The notes beneath the pieces were generated by a model, which did not search any database, was not told where the DNA came from, and saw only the letters and a list, made by a program, of their open reading frames with translations. Positions 34,425 through 44,704 of a stretch of 48,614 nt of DNA are shown piece after piece. The translations under genes and the position numbers were made by a program. Origin of the DNA: a bacterium (GTDB lineage Bacteria; CAIWAD01). The stretch spans positions 83,898 through 132,511 of the forward strand of contig JAUIFJ010000012.1 of NCBI GenBank assembly GCA_030429345.1, written 5' to 3'. How positions within the stretch are numbered: position 1 is the first letter of the stretch; every line of letters begins with the position of its first letter.

Positions 34425-37400
34425 CTAGGGCGCCAGGGCGCGTACCCGGAAGAACTGTCTTCCCGCCAGCGCGGAGAGCGCGATGTCCAGCTGCGTGTCC
34501 CCTGTACTCTGCCAGAGGCTCCAGCCGCTCGCGCCGTGGGTGAACTCCGGACTGGTGTATACCTCGTAGCTCGCAGCACCCGGGACCGGCTCCCAGCCGA
34601 GACGCAGGCTCTCCTCCGACGCCAGGTACTCGATGCGCAGGTCCGCCACCCCGGCTGCGGGCCGGTGCAGGATATGGAAGCGGTCAAGTACGTGACCGGA
34701 CTGGCTGAGCAGGCTCAGCTTGAGGAACCAGTGGCCCAGGGGGACGGGGATCGGATCGATGAAGGGCGGCAGGATCTGTCCCGAACCGCCGCCGGAACCG
34801 CTGCCGTCCCCGGGGGCATTCTCTGTCGGGCAGACATAGTAGCTCGTCCCCAGGCTGCCCGAATCGTTGTCGTCGCCATAGCTGTCGAACTGGCCCGTCC
34901 GGGGATCGAACCAGCCATACTGTGTATCTCCTGTCCAGGGATCCATGAAGTCGAGCAGGAGCGTGCCGTCCGGCGCGGGCAGGTTGTGGATCGAGCTGAG
35001 TGTGACACTGTGCGCGCCTCCACCCTCCCATTCCAGCGTGGCGATCACATCCTGGCCCTGGGACTCCCCCTGGTCCTGCATGCCGGCGACCCCCTCGTCG
35101 CCGTGATGCACCGTGTAGCCGCCGCCGTTGTCGTCGATCCAGTCCTGCAGCCCGCTGCGCAGATCGGAGTGACTGGTGCCCGCCCCGCCCACGTTCGTGT
35201 TGCAATAGATCCCCAGCAGGGTGATCAGGTCCTCCCCCGACCAGCCGCCCGTCACATTGGTGCCATAGGTGGCGTCGAGCCATTCCAGGCAGGCGGCGGC
35301 GGCCGTGGGGGAACAATGGGTGTCGCTGATGCCGCGCTGGTACTCGTGGGGTACGGAACGCTGCCATTCCAGCTCCTTGAGGCCCAGCTTCCAGTCGATG
35401 GAGACGATCTCCCCCGGCCAGGGCGTCGTCAGTGAAAGGAGGATCTCCTCCTCTTCCAGTTCCAGCTCGCGGGGCAGTCCGTCGTCCACGAGTTCGGGAT
35501 CCAGCGCCGGCGTATACCAGGTCGTCGCCGGCACGACCAGCACCTCGCCGTCGTCACAGAGGGCGCGCGCCTCGAAATGGATCTCGGCACCGGAGGGCGG
35601 CACCGGAAGCAGCATCGGATCGAAATCCAGCCACCAGCCGAACTCGCCCTGTGTGCCGCTGGCCTCGGTCGCCATGCGCGAGGCCTGTCCGTCGCTGTCC
35701 GAGCCCAGCGGGATCCAGCCGATGCCGTCGGGACTGGCGAAAAAGCCGACTTCCTGAATGCGATTGCAGGGATCATTCGCCAGCAGCCAGGCCGTGGAGG
35801 TGCTGGCCGAGAAGGAATTGTGCCAGAACTCCGCCCGCTCGCCCCAGGGGCCGATGACCAGGCTGGCATTGCTTCCCCCGCTGACGAAGGCCAGGTCCAG
35901 GTCGAAGGTGCCGGAGGCGTTTCCGGCGCCTTCGACGACGACGAAACAGGTCCCGGCGTCCAGGCAGCATGTGAGCCAACTGCGTGTGCTTCCCACTCCG
36001 CAGACCGTGCTGTTGTCGTTGGAGGCGAGCACCGTGCTGCCGTCCGCGGCCGTCAGCCGCAGGACCGTGTCGAAGTTCGTGTTCGGTCCGCAGGTCTTCG
36101 CGCGCAGGACGCCGCGGCCCGACACCTGCACCTTGTACCACACATCCTTCGCGGCGCCGAAGCCCTGGTCGCGATAGCTCGTGCTGGATCTTGTGTCACT
36201 GTAGGGCAACGAAGAGACGAGTATCGGATCCTCGCAGCAGTCGCCCACCGGCACGCTGGAGGGAATCTGCACCGCCGCCATGTTGTAGGATCCCTGCTGC
36301 AGGGAGGCCGGACCGGCCTGTTCCACCTGCACGTAGTAGTCGTCGATGGCCTCGATCTGCAGACAGGGATCAATCACGTAGCCCGTGTTCTCCCCCTCGC
36401 AGACACCTGCCTGGTTCGATTCGCCGAGCAGCAGCAGTCCCGAAGGTCCCATGCCCCACAGGCGCAACACGGGATCAAAGGTGTCCGGCTGCAGCAGAAG
36501 AGCCAGCTCTCCGGGCTGCCAGCCCAGCAGGTGGAACCAGTCGCTGTCCTCGCCGTGATCGCTGCTGCCGTGCATCGGATCCGTGATCCACCAGTCGACA
36601 GCCGTCTCCGGCATGCCGTTCGGTTCCACCTCGAAGGCGCTTCCCGGCTGGGGCGAAACGGGAGGACAGGCGGCCGTGAAGAGCAGATCCAGGCGCGCCG
36701 CGCCATCCGCGCTGCCCGCACCCTCGAGGACCACGTAGTACAAACCGGCCTCCAGCGAGGTCGTCGTCATGCGGGAGCCGTTCGAGGCGACGCAGCTGTT
36801 GTCGTCACTGTCCAGCACCGTCTCACAATCCGCGTCGAGCAGCCAGAGAAAGGTGTCGAAGTTGGTCGGCGAAAGGCAGGTCTGGCTGACCAGGGTGCCC
36901 GCCTCGTCCAGCTGGACCGGAATCCAGATGTCCCGCGCCGCGTTCAGGCCCTGGTCGCGGAAGGGACTCGTCGTGGACAAGGTGTCCGACCAGGGAAAGG
37001 AGCTGACCGTCGGCAGCGGAAAACTGCAGCAGTCCCCCTGGGGGACGCCCCCGGAGGGCTGGAAACTCGTGCTCAGCTGGTAGCTGCCGTTCGTGGGAGG
37101 AGACTGGGCGCTGTGCGCCACCTCGACCACGACCGGACCGTCGACGACAAGGTCCCGGCAGGGATCCCATTGCACGGTCGTGTTCTCCGGCTGACAGAAC
37201 TCTCCTTCGTCCGTCTCGCCGAGGAAGACCAGGTCGGGACCCGAATAGCCCCACAGCCGCAGGACCGGATTGAAGAAGTCCGGTCGCAGCTGGATCTCGA
37301 GCAGCGCGTCCGGAGGCGGGGGATCGATCAGGAAACAGTCCGTGTCCCATTCGAAGAGCTGGCCCCAGGCCGTTTCCATCGGGGGCAGGGGCTGGGCCAT

Positions 37401-37565
37401 CATCGGATCGTCGTTGGGCTCCATCTCCGGCAGGCCCACCGGTTCCACCGGTTCACAGGCGACGGCCTGTCGTGGCCCCATGAAGAGCAGGGCCAACAGG
37501 ATGAACAGCAGGATCCACAGAAAAGACAGGCCGCCGCGGCGACCGGAGTTCAGGGTCAGGAACAT
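34425..37565 (-). CDS. Giant secreted protein with C39/papain-like domain
   Basis: A 1046-residue exported protein. The ATG at 37565 has GGAGGG upstream; residues ~12-37 form a signal helix (ILLFILLALLFMG...AVAC). The first ~550 residues are four alternating cysteine-containing beta-sandwich domains of two types (PNDD..DTDCF/DSDWF type and FPWSDT/LPYSDT type, each with a FDT.L.L core), resembling PPC domains. Residues ~730-900 hold a cysteine-peptidase-like set: Cys751 (THCSPTAAA, as in the CGPTA motif of C39 peptidases), His852 (GGAHSVTL) and Asp875 (DFMDPWTG). The remainder is an FN3-like end. No sorting domain. A secreted protease is likely; the fold assignment is by motif only. Confidence 0.83.
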   Translation of the reverse strand: MFLTLNSGRRGGLSFLWILLFILLALLFMGPRQAVACEPVEPVGLPEMEPNDDPMMAQPLPPMETAWGQLFEWDTDCFLIDPPPPDALLEIQLRPDFFNPVLRLWGYSGPDLVFLGETDEGEFCQPENTTVQWDPCRDLVVDGPVVVEVAHSAQSPPTNGSYQLSTSFQPSGGVPQGDCCSFPLPTVSSFPWSDTLSTTSPFRDQGLNAARDIWIPVQLDEAGTLVSQTCLSPTNFDTFLWLLDADCETVLDSDDNSCVASNGSRMTTTSLEAGLYYVVLEGAGSADGAARLDLLFTAACPPVSPQPGSAFEVEPNGMPETAVDWWITDPMHGSSDHGEDSDWFHLLGWQPGELALLLQPDTFDPVLRLWGMGPSGLLLLGESNQAGVCEGENTGYVIDPCLQIEAIDDYYVQVEQAGPASLQQGSYNMAAVQIPSSVPVGDCCEDPILVSSLPYSDTRSSTSYRDQGFGAAKDVWYKVQVSGRGVLRAKTCGPNTNFDTVLRLTAADGSTVLASNDNSTVCGVGSTRSWLTCCLDAGTCFVVVEGAGNASGTFDLDLAFVSGGSNASLVIGPWGERAEFWHNSFSASTSTAWLLANDPCNRIQEVGFFASPDGIGWIPLGSDSDGQASRMATEASGTQGEFGWWLDFDPMLLPVPPSGAEIHFEARALCDDGEVLVVPATTWYTPALDPELVDDGLPRELELEEEEILLSLTTPWPGEIVSIDWKLGLKELEWQRSVPHEYQRGISDTHCSPTAAAACLEWLDATYGTNVTGGWSGEDLITLLGIYCNTNVGGAGTSHSDLRSGLQDWIDDNGGGYTVHHGDEGVAGMQDQGESQGQDVIATLEWEGGGAHSVTLSSIHNLPAPDGTLLLDFMDPWTGDTQYGWFDPRTGQFDSYGDDNDSGSLGTSYYVCPTENAPGDGSGSGGGSGQILPPFIDPIPVPLGHWFLKLSLLSQSGHVLDRFHILHRPAAGVADLRIEYLASEESLRLGWEPVPGAASYEVYTSPEFTHGASGWSLWQSTGDTQLDIALSALAGRQFFRVRALAP

Positions 37566-38411
37566 GATACCCTCCGCGCGTGTGTGTTCGGCCGCCGACG
37601 CCCTGCCGACGGCAGTGCAGGCCAAGGCGCTCGCGGGGGACCGTGATTGATTCGGGCGCGCTTGTACCACGAAAGGAGCACACCGTGATCCGGATTGTCA
37701 ACTCAAAAGGGCTTGCCAGGAATTTTTATTGTTGTTAATTCCACGGTTTGTATTACACCATGAACTGAATGCCGGAAACCCAAGGAAATCAGCCTGCGAA
37801 AAGATGTCAACCAGGATCGATACTTCTTCGGGCAGCCTTTGAGGATACTCATGCAGCCGATAACCCCGCCCAGGGAAGCCCGCCGGAAGGAGCGGTTCGC
37901 AAGGCCCGCCCGGCAGTACCCCCACAGGAAGCGACCACGAGACCGCCCTGCCGTGTAATGCTTCCACTCTTCTCCGCGGCCCTCTGCACCTCTGCGCTCT
38001 CTGCGCGAGGAAGAGTACTGCAGACGGTCATCTCCAAAAACGAAAAACGGCCGCCGGCAAGGCCGACGGCCGCTGGTCATCTCCAGATGACCTCTCCTTC
38101 CCCTCCCGAATGGGATTTTGCTGGGAATTTGACCCGCACGCGGGTCCAGGCAGATTCTTTCGAAGGAACCGGAAGACGGGAAACCAGGTTCCCGCTCGCC
38201 AGCGCCTGTGCACAATCAATCATAGCGGTCGGGATGCACACGTGCTCCACTCGACCCGCACTCCGTGACGATGATCACACGCGCTCCGCTTTACGGCCAT
38301 TCTCTCGCTTGACCAGAAAGAATGATCGCCTGGCGGAACAGGTCGTGGAATATAGGGATTCGGGGTGGAGCACGCCAAGCCCCTCTGGGCATCGACGCGC
38401 TTGGCAAAGCT
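37566..38411. other. Gene-free stretch with repeat and hairpin
   Basis: About 850 bp with no credible gene; the ORFs that exist have no start signals or family-like sequence. It holds a CTCTGCG-type low-complexity repeat (37968-38018), related to 22507-22552, and a GC hairpin near 38046-38072 (CGGCCGCCGGC...GACGGCCG). AT content rises near 37690-37780, probably the promoter zone of the giant protein gene. Confidence 0.6.
37968..38018. repeat. Low-complexity CTCTGCG-type dispersed repeat
   Basis: Imperfect CTCTGCG/CTCTGCAC units, second copy of the type at 22507-22552. On the minus strand it translates as an RRERRGAEGRGEE-like peptide, a known artefact of such repeats. Confidence 0.6.
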
Positions 38412-38449
38412 GGAGAAAAAGAACATGCCCGCCCCGCAAGGGGCAGGCA
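38412..38449 (-). terminator. Intrinsic terminator of pgk
   Basis: 10-bp stem with one mismatch (38426-38435 with 38440-38449), GCAA loop, then a T-rich TTCTTTTTC tract on the minus strand. Confidence 0.75.
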
Positions 38450-38474
38450 CGAGGCTTTGTCCGGGATGCGTGAA

Positions 38475-39659
38475 CTAGATTTCGCTCAGGGCGGCGACGC
38501 CGGGGAGGACTTTGCCTTCCAGCAGTTCCAGGCTGGCCCCGCCGCCGGTGCTGACATGGCTGAAGCTCGCGTCCAGGCCGGCCTGCTTGACCGCCGCGGC
38601 GCTGTCGCCGCCGCCGACGATGCTCAGGGCCTTCGACTCCGCAATCGCCCTCGCCAGGCCGAAGGTGCCTTCGGCGAAGGGTTCCATTTCGAAGACGCCC
38701 ATCGGGCCGTTCCAGAGCACGGTGCCGGCCGCGGCCACGCGCTCGCCGAAAAGGGCGAGCGACTTCGGTCCGATGTCGACACCGATCCACCCGGCAGGGA
38801 TCTCCTCGCGTGATACAACACGCGTTTCGGCGTCGGCGGCGAAGCGGTCGGCGACCACCGTGTCGACGGGCAGCAACAACTCGACGCCGCGCTTCTCGCA
38901 GTCGGCGATCAGCTGGCGGGCCATCTCGACGCGGTCCTCCTCCAGCAGGCTGCCGCCGATCTCCAGCCCCATGGCCTTGTAGAAGGTGAACATCATGCCG
39001 CCGCCGACAATCAGGCAGTCCACCTTGCCGGCCAGGTTCTCGATGACATCGATCTTGCCGCTGACCTTGGCTCCGCCGAGCACGGCGACGAAGGGGCGGG
39101 CGGGCTCCTGGAGCTTGCCCTCCAGGTAGTCCAGCTCCTTTTCCAGCAGGAAGCCGGCGGCGGCGCTGCCCAGCGCGCGGGCCACGCCCTCGGTGGAAGC
39201 GTGGGCCCGGTGGGCGGTGCCGAAGGCGTCGTTGACGTAGACATCGCCCAGGCGGGCCAGCTGTGACACGAAAGCGGGATCGTTCTTCGTCTCCCCCTCG
39301 TGGAAACGCAGGTTCTCCAGCAGCAGCACATCGCCGTCCTGGAGGGCGGCAACGGCGTCCTCGGCGGCAGCGCCCACGCAGTCGGCAGCGAAGCCGACCG
39401 GGCGATCGAGCAGGACGGAGAGGGCATCGCGGACCGGCTGCAGGCTGTATGCCGGATCCGGGGCGCCCTTGGGACGGCCAAGGTGACTCATAAGCACCAG
39501 GCGCGCGCCCCCGTCCAGCAGGGCGCGGATTGTCGGCAGGGCGGCCCGGATGCGCAGGTCGTCGCCCACCTTGCCCTCTTTCAGGGGCACATTGAAATCG
39601 ACACGGCAGAGCACGCGCTTGCCGCGTACTTCGAGATCACGCAGGGTCTTGCGGGGCAT
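38475..39659 (-). CDS. pgk: Phosphoglycerate kinase
   Basis: A 394-residue glycolytic kinase moving phosphate from 1,3-bisphosphoglycerate to ADP. Signatures: RVDFNVPL near the N-terminus, [39 protein letters not shown], and C-terminal NGPMGVFE and [12 protein letters not shown] with GGAGGG close upstream. It lies 57 bp downstream of gapA on the same strand, but an intrinsic terminator sits in that gap. Confidence 0.96.
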   Translation of the reverse strand: MPRKTLRDLEVRGKRVLCRVDFNVPLKEGKVGDDLRIRAALPTIRALLDGGARLVLMSHLGRPKGAPDPAYSLQPVRDALSVLLDRPVGFAADCVGAAAEDAVAALQDGDVLLLENLRFHEGETKNDPAFVSQLARLGDVYVNDAFGTAHRAHASTEGVARALGSAAAGFLLEKELDYLEGKLQEPARPFVAVLGGAKVSGKIDVIENLAGKVDCLIVGGGMMFTFYKAMGLEIGGSLLEEDRVEMARQLIADCEKRGVELLLPVDTVVADRFAADAETRVVSREEIPAGWIGVDIGPKSLALFGERVAAAGTVLWNGPMGVFEMEPFAEGTFGLARAIAESKALSIVGGGDSAAAVKQAGLDASFSHVSTGGGASLELLEGKVLPGVAALSEI

Positions 39660-39673
39660 GGCTCCCTCCGGGA

Positions 39674-39699
39674 GAAAAAAGGGGGAGCCAGGCTCCCCC
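39674..39699 (-). terminator. Intrinsic terminator between gapA and pgk
   Basis: Perfect 9-bp stem GGGGGAGCC/GGCTCCCCC (39681-39689 with 39691-39699, single central base), followed on the minus strand by TTTTTTCTC. It ends about 14 bp before the pgk ATG, so pgk is either read through or has its own start; no clear pgk promoter fits in the gap. Confidence 0.75.
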
Positions 39700-39716
39700 G
39701 TGTGACATGGGCTGTT

Positions 39717-40832
<1,116 letters not shown>

Positions 40833-41210
40833 TCAGGAAAGGGCGTGCAGGATCTTGCGGACCCGCTGAAGGGTGACCGGCTCGCGGTCGAGCACGCTGA
40901 GGCAGTTCTCGGTGCCCAGCTGCTCGCAGAGTTGACGCATGCGCTCCAGGTCCTCGAAGGTCAAGGCCTCCAGGTGTCGTTGGCGAATCCAGCCCTGCAG
41001 CCGGTCTTCCCCCTGACCATCCAGGAAGACAATCGTGCAGCCCAGCTGATCGAAGACCTTGCGCAGCGAATCAATCTGCGGCGCGAAGCCCTCCTTGTTG
41101 AGCATGTCGTGCACGGTACTCGTGCTCAGGCCGGCCATCTGCGAGAGACGTCGCGCGCTGATCCGCTGTTCCGCCAGCTTGCGATGCAGCATCTCTTTCC
41201 AGTTCGTCAT
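40833..41210 (-). CDS. Small helix-turn-helix regulator
   Basis: A 125-residue XRE-type DNA-binding protein. The helix-turn-helix is at residues ~18-38 (SARRLSQMAGLSTSTVHDML). The rest is an unrecognised helical tail with conserved-looking FEDLERMRQL. It resembles phage- or plasmid-type repressors without a toxin partner nearby. Lies upstream of gapA with ~115 bp between; regulation of gapA/pgk is possible but not shown. Confidence 0.78.
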   Translation of the reverse strand: MTNWKEMLHRKLAEQRISARRLSQMAGLSTSTVHDMLNKEGFAPQIDSLRKVFDQLGCTIVFLDGQGEDRLQGWIRQRHLEALTFEDLERMRQLCEQLGTENCLSVLDREPVTLQRVRKILHALS

Positions 41211-41443
41211 TTTCGACCCCCTTGAATCACACGAAGCAGTCTATGCAATCCGTACTGAAGCAACTCAGGCAATCGGCCACGCCTGGGGCATGTCCGGCAG
41301 CGGTCCTCGCCCGGACGATGACCGACTAGTTTGGATCTACACGCATGGAAAAGGATTTCGCCAGTGGATCGGGGTATCGCGCCGGCAAAAATGCGGTTGC
41401 CATCCGCTGCATGCCCAACGCAAAGAATGGCACTAGTCGCCTA

Positions 41444-41471
41444 AATAAAAAAGCCCCCCGGAGCGGGGGGC
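41444..41471 (-). terminator. Intrinsic terminator of tRNA-Val
   Basis: Hairpin GCCCCCC...GGGGGGC (41453-41471) followed on the minus strand by TTTTTTATTT, 5 bp from the tRNA 3' end. Confidence 0.88.
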
Positions 41472-41475
41472 CCAG

Positions 41476-41549
41476 TGGGCGATACGGGACTCGAACCTGT
41501 GACCTCTGGTATGTGAGACCAGCGCTCTAACCAGCTGAGCTAATCGCCC
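41476..41549 (-). tRNA. tRNA-Val(CAC)
   Basis: A 74-nt cloverleaf on the minus strand: acceptor GGGCGAT (41549-41543) paired with ATCGCCC, discriminator A, anticodon loop CTCACAT (CAC), T-loop GTTCGAGTC. CCA is not encoded. Confidence 0.95.
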
Positions 41550-41572
41550 GGAATGCGAAAACGCAGACGCAG

Positions 41573-41601
41573 ATTGTAGCATCCGCGGGTGGATCAGGCA
41601 A
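41573..41601 (-). promoter_or_regulatory. Promoter of tRNA-Val
   Basis: On the minus strand, TTGCCT (41601-41596), 17-bp spacer, TACAAT (41578-41573), about 24 bp before the tRNA 5' end. Confidence 0.6.
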
Positions 41602-41825
41602 GCTCGACGCTGTCTCAATGAAAATGAGGCTGTCGAAGTCTGTCCTCGCCCCTGACCAATCGGTGCCGCATGCTGCAACCTGGCGGAGCGGGGACAGGAC
41701 GCGCTGGGTGCGATCTGAACTTCGCTTTCGTAATCGACCTGCCGAATGCCGCTGTGGTTCAGCTCATGGACGGCTGCCTGGCGGAAGCTGCCCGCCTGCG
41801 GGAGTGCCCCGGATCGAATTCTCCT

Positions 41826-41854
41826 TTGCATTCCACGGCGGGTTCTGACATAAT
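41826..41854 (+). promoter_or_regulatory. Promoter of membrane protein gene, probably leaderless
   Basis: TTGCAT (41826-41831), 17-bp spacer, CATAAT (41849-41854). The expected transcription start coincides with the ATG at 41861, and no Shine-Dalgarno precedes it, so the mRNA may be leaderless. Confidence 0.5.
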
Positions 41855-41860
41855 CAGCGC

Positions 41861-42670
41861 ATGGCTGAAGACAAACATCTTCCCCAGCAGATCGGCAAGC
41901 GATACGCCCACGTCAAGTGGATCGCCAACCTGGTCCTCTCCCTGATCCTGGTACAGGTGGCCGCCTATGACGCGAGCCGTGTCCCATGGTTCCTGTATCA
42001 CTGGCTCACCATGCTGGTCGGCGTGTTCGTGCGCATGCCCGCGAATGACCGCTTCAACCTGTGGCTGTGCTACAGGATCCTGCCGGAATCGCTCCTCCCC
42101 GAGCGCCTGCGCTACTGGAGAGGCATGCTCTATGTCCTGCTGGACTGCCTGCAGTACGGCGTATACTATTGCTGGCCCTTCTTCCTCGTCCTGCCCGTAT
42201 CACAGGCCCTTTCGCTGTCCGTCCTGGTCGCGCTGAGCTTTTTCGTGCCGATCCTGCTCAACCGGGAGGCCTTCCGGATCACGCCGGACGGGGGCTGCCG
42301 CTTCCGGTGGCTGCCCGCGCTGCAGACGAAATGGATCGGGGGCCTGCACACCCTGGGATGGCTGGTCCTGGCCTATGTGCAGCTGGACCATCCCCCGGCC
42401 CTTGCGATCTGGATCACGGCGAGGGCGATTCCCCTGGTCGGCTCACGGCTGCTGCTGAACCAGACGGGCAGCCAGATCCTCTACATGCTGCTCTTCAGCT
42501 ACGGCATCTTCGTGCTTGATTACGGGAGCACCTTCCAGAGCAACCTGGTCTTCGCCGGCGTATTCGCCGCGGCCTTCCTGGTTCTGCTTCCACACATGGT
42601 CGAGAACCTTCACTCCATGCGGCAGTACCGCCAGGCAAGACGCATCAATCTGGGCGCAGATCCGAATTGA
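41861..42670 (+). CDS. Polytopic membrane protein, founder-like member of a local family
   Basis: A 269-residue protein with about six hydrophobic helices and basic ends; no known family recognised. It is GC-rich like the chromosome. It aligns by eye with the three AT-richer proteins at 45025, 46041 and 47054. The shared stretch has an Arg, then a hydrophobic run with Asp and Gln (VLLDCLQYG here, VFFDQTQKS there), followed by PFFLVLP/PFYLVAP. Later segments with TPDGG versus LPNGA also match. Resemblance is remote, so homology is inferred. Isolated from the array by transposase-related repeats. Confidence 0.75.
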   Translation: MAEDKHLPQQIGKRYAHVKWIANLVLSLILVQVAAYDASRVPWFLYHWLTMLVGVFVRMPANDRFNLWLCYRILPESLLPERLRYWRGMLYVLLDCLQYGVYYCWPFFLVLPVSQALSLSVLVALSFFVPILLNREAFRITPDGGCRFRWLPALQTKWIGGLHTLGWLVLAYVQLDHPPALAIWITARAIPLVGSRLLLNQTGSQILYMLLFSYGIFVLDYGSTFQSNLVFAGVFAAAFLVLLPHMVENLHSMRQYRQARRINLGADPN

Positions 42671-42764
42671 TCCCATGGTTCACGATCCGACCTCGTAGAA
42701 AGAGGAAGGCCTCCCCTGCAACTCCTGCGGTTCCATGGGGCGCCACGGCGGGCTCCGTGCTGCA

Positions 42765-43101
42765 CCGCTGCGGGCTGTCGGCCGCAGCTACCATTTAGTC
42801 ACCGCTTCGCGGTTGGCACTGTGCGTGATTGGAACTGTTCGCGGGGTGGCCTGCTCGGACCATGAAATGTGAACCAGTCCGTTGTGATACGGATCAACGG
42901 TTCCTCGATTCTGGTACAATCCGAAGGACGTGATATCCAGGCCGCATTCTGGTCCTGCAGGGTGATTGAATGCAGTACGCTTCTTCGACCCCTGTCCTGG
43001 TATCGGAAACTCATCGATTGATCTTTCCTCTATCCATCGCCAGCACCAGCAATCCGCGAAGCGGAGGCTTAGCGGTAGCTGCGGCCGACAGCCCGCAGCG
43101 G
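42765..43101. repeat. Palindrome-ended repeat element, diverged copy
   Basis: About 337 bp bounded by inverted ends: CCGCTGCGGGCTGTCGGCCG...CCGCTTCGCGG on the left and TCCGCGAAGCGG...CGGCCGACAGCCCGCAGCGG on the right. It is the same architecture as the three 306-bp units at 43841-44684 but with a different interior. It abuts the transposase gene end at 43113. Confidence 0.75.
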
Positions 43102-43112
43102 GCACCAGTGTT

Positions 43113-43568
43113 TCATTCCCCTTCGAACAGGTGTTCATCGCTGAAATCGATCCCGTGTGATCGAAGCAGAAATCTGTATTCGTCTTCGAAGCTCATGCTC
43201 GAATGATGCAGTTCCTGATTCTGGATGTACTGCCGTACAGTGGGAACCTTGGATACACTTACTGCGAATGCGCCATATCCCTTCTGCCATCGGAATTCAC
43301 CGGCATACCCCTGCTCCCAGTTGAGCCACCGGGATGAATGAGCCTTTACATGGCGCAATACCGATGCGACCGATTGCGTCAGCGGCATTCCTGCAAGAAT
43401 ATGTACATGATCCGGCATGCCCCCGATTTCGATCACATGCGCCTTCCGGGACTCGAAGAGGCTCGCCAGATAGGGGTACAGCGAAGAGCAGAAGGGCGGG
43501 ACAAGGTCAGGCCGTCGACGGCGTGTACTAAAGACAAGGTGTACATGGAGTCTCGAATAGCTTCCCAT
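43113..43568 (-). CDS. REP-associated/IS200-like Y1 transposase
   Basis: A 151-residue HUH single-strand transposase. The metal-binding His-x-His is His54-Val-His56 in MPDHVHIL, the catalytic tyrosine is Tyr114 in VRQYIQNQ, and HVHLVFSTRRRR lies at the N-terminus. Length fits the Y1 family. ATG 43568 was chosen since the fold starts there; the frame upstream to 43715 has no family-like sequence. No TnpB. It is flanked on both sides by palindrome-ended repeats, the arrangement of RAYT genes, which move such repeats. Confidence 0.87.
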   Translation of the reverse strand: MGSYSRLHVHLVFSTRRRRPDLVPPFCSSLYPYLASLFESRKAHVIEIGGMPDHVHILAGMPLTQSVASVLRHVKAHSSRWLNWEQGYAGEFRWQKGYGAFAVSVSKVPTVRQYIQNQELHHSSMSFEDEYRFLLRSHGIDFSDEHLFEGE

Positions 43569-43840
43569 TGCATGATTCCTGATTGCTGTTTCGGCACCAC
43601 TACTGCGGGCCTCAGTATCAACAGAATTGGTTTGTAGTGCAATGCCGCACTGCTGAATGACCGGGAGATCACAGCGTATCGTCCACACCGTATGACACAT
43701 TAATGGAAATCCCAATATGTCAGCTGGGCAGGACGCCTGAGGCCCTCCCTGTGGAGATTTCCGCTTCTGGGCTCTTCCGGTTTGAATCGTGGGATGCCGC
43801 TGCGGGTTTCGTGCTACACCGCTGCGGGTTGCGTGCTACA

Positions 43841-44684
43841 CCGCTGCGGGCTTGCGGCCGCAGCTACCCTGAAACACCGCTTCGCGGAGGGCGATTCTTG
43901 TGTAATGGAAGACTTCCGGTGGGGTGGCTACTTGATACAAAAGATGTGGACCATCGCATTCGTGATAGGGATGGACAGTTCTACGAATGTTGAACCATCC
44001 TCTGCCCATCGCCGGCTCCATAAATCCGCGAAGCGGAGGCTGAAGGTAGCTGCGGCCGCCAGCCCGCAGCGGACTCAAGGATCCCCCCTAAAATCCCTCC
44101 AGTTCCCGCGGGTTTCGTGCTACACCGATGCAGGTTTCGTAATACACCGCTGCGGGCTTGCGGCCGCAGCTACCCTGAAACACCGCTTCGCGGAGGGCGA
44201 TTCTTGTGTAATCGAAGACTGCGGGCGGAGTGGATTCTTGATCAGTGAGATGTGGACCATCGCATTTGTTATAGGGATGGACTGTTCTCCGAATGTTGAA
44301 CCATCCTCTGCCCATCGCCGGCACCACAAATCCGCGAAGCGGAGGCTGAAGGTAGCTGCGGCCGTCAGCCCGCAGCGGACTCAAGGATCCCCCCTAAAAT
44401 CCCTCCAGTTCCCGCGGGTTTCGTGCTACACCGCTGCGGGTTTCGTAATACACCGCTGCGGGCTTGCGGCCGCAGCTACCCTGAAACACCGCTTCGCGGA
44501 GGGCGATTCTTGTGTAATCGAAGACTGCGGGCGGAGTGGATTCTTGATCAGTGAGATGTGGACCATCGCATTTGTTATAGGGATGGACTGTCCTCCGAAT
44601 GTTGAACCATCCTCTGCCCATCGCCGGCACCACAAATCCGCGAAGCGGAGGCTGAAAGGTAGCTGCGGCCGTCAGCCCGTAGCG
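43841..44684. repeat. Three tandem palindrome-ended elements, 306-bp period
   Basis: Units at 43841-44072, 44147-44378 and 44453-44684, exactly 306 bp apart. Each is about 232 bp with ~48-bp imperfect terminal inverted repeats (left CCGCTGCGGGCTTGCGGCCG, right ending CAGCCCGCAGCGG). Spacers contain GCTACACCGCTGCGGGTTTCG repeats and a fragment matching the small-ORF segment PRELEG. MITE- or BIME-like; no gene inside. Confidence 0.88.
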
Positions 44685-44704
44685 TTCTACAGGATCCCCC
44701 ATAA

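Noticed and set aside
35577-37646. 689-codon plus-strand ORF opposite the giant secreted protein
   Set aside because: Shadow frame; the minus-strand reading has a signal peptide and domain repeats.
37703-38215. Minus-strand ORF with RRERRGAEGRGEE
   Set aside because: Generated by a low-complexity dispersed repeat; no start signal.
43841-44684. CRISPR-like periodicity at 306 bp
   Set aside because: The whole unit including the interior is repeated and has inverted ends, so it is a tandem mobile-type repeat.
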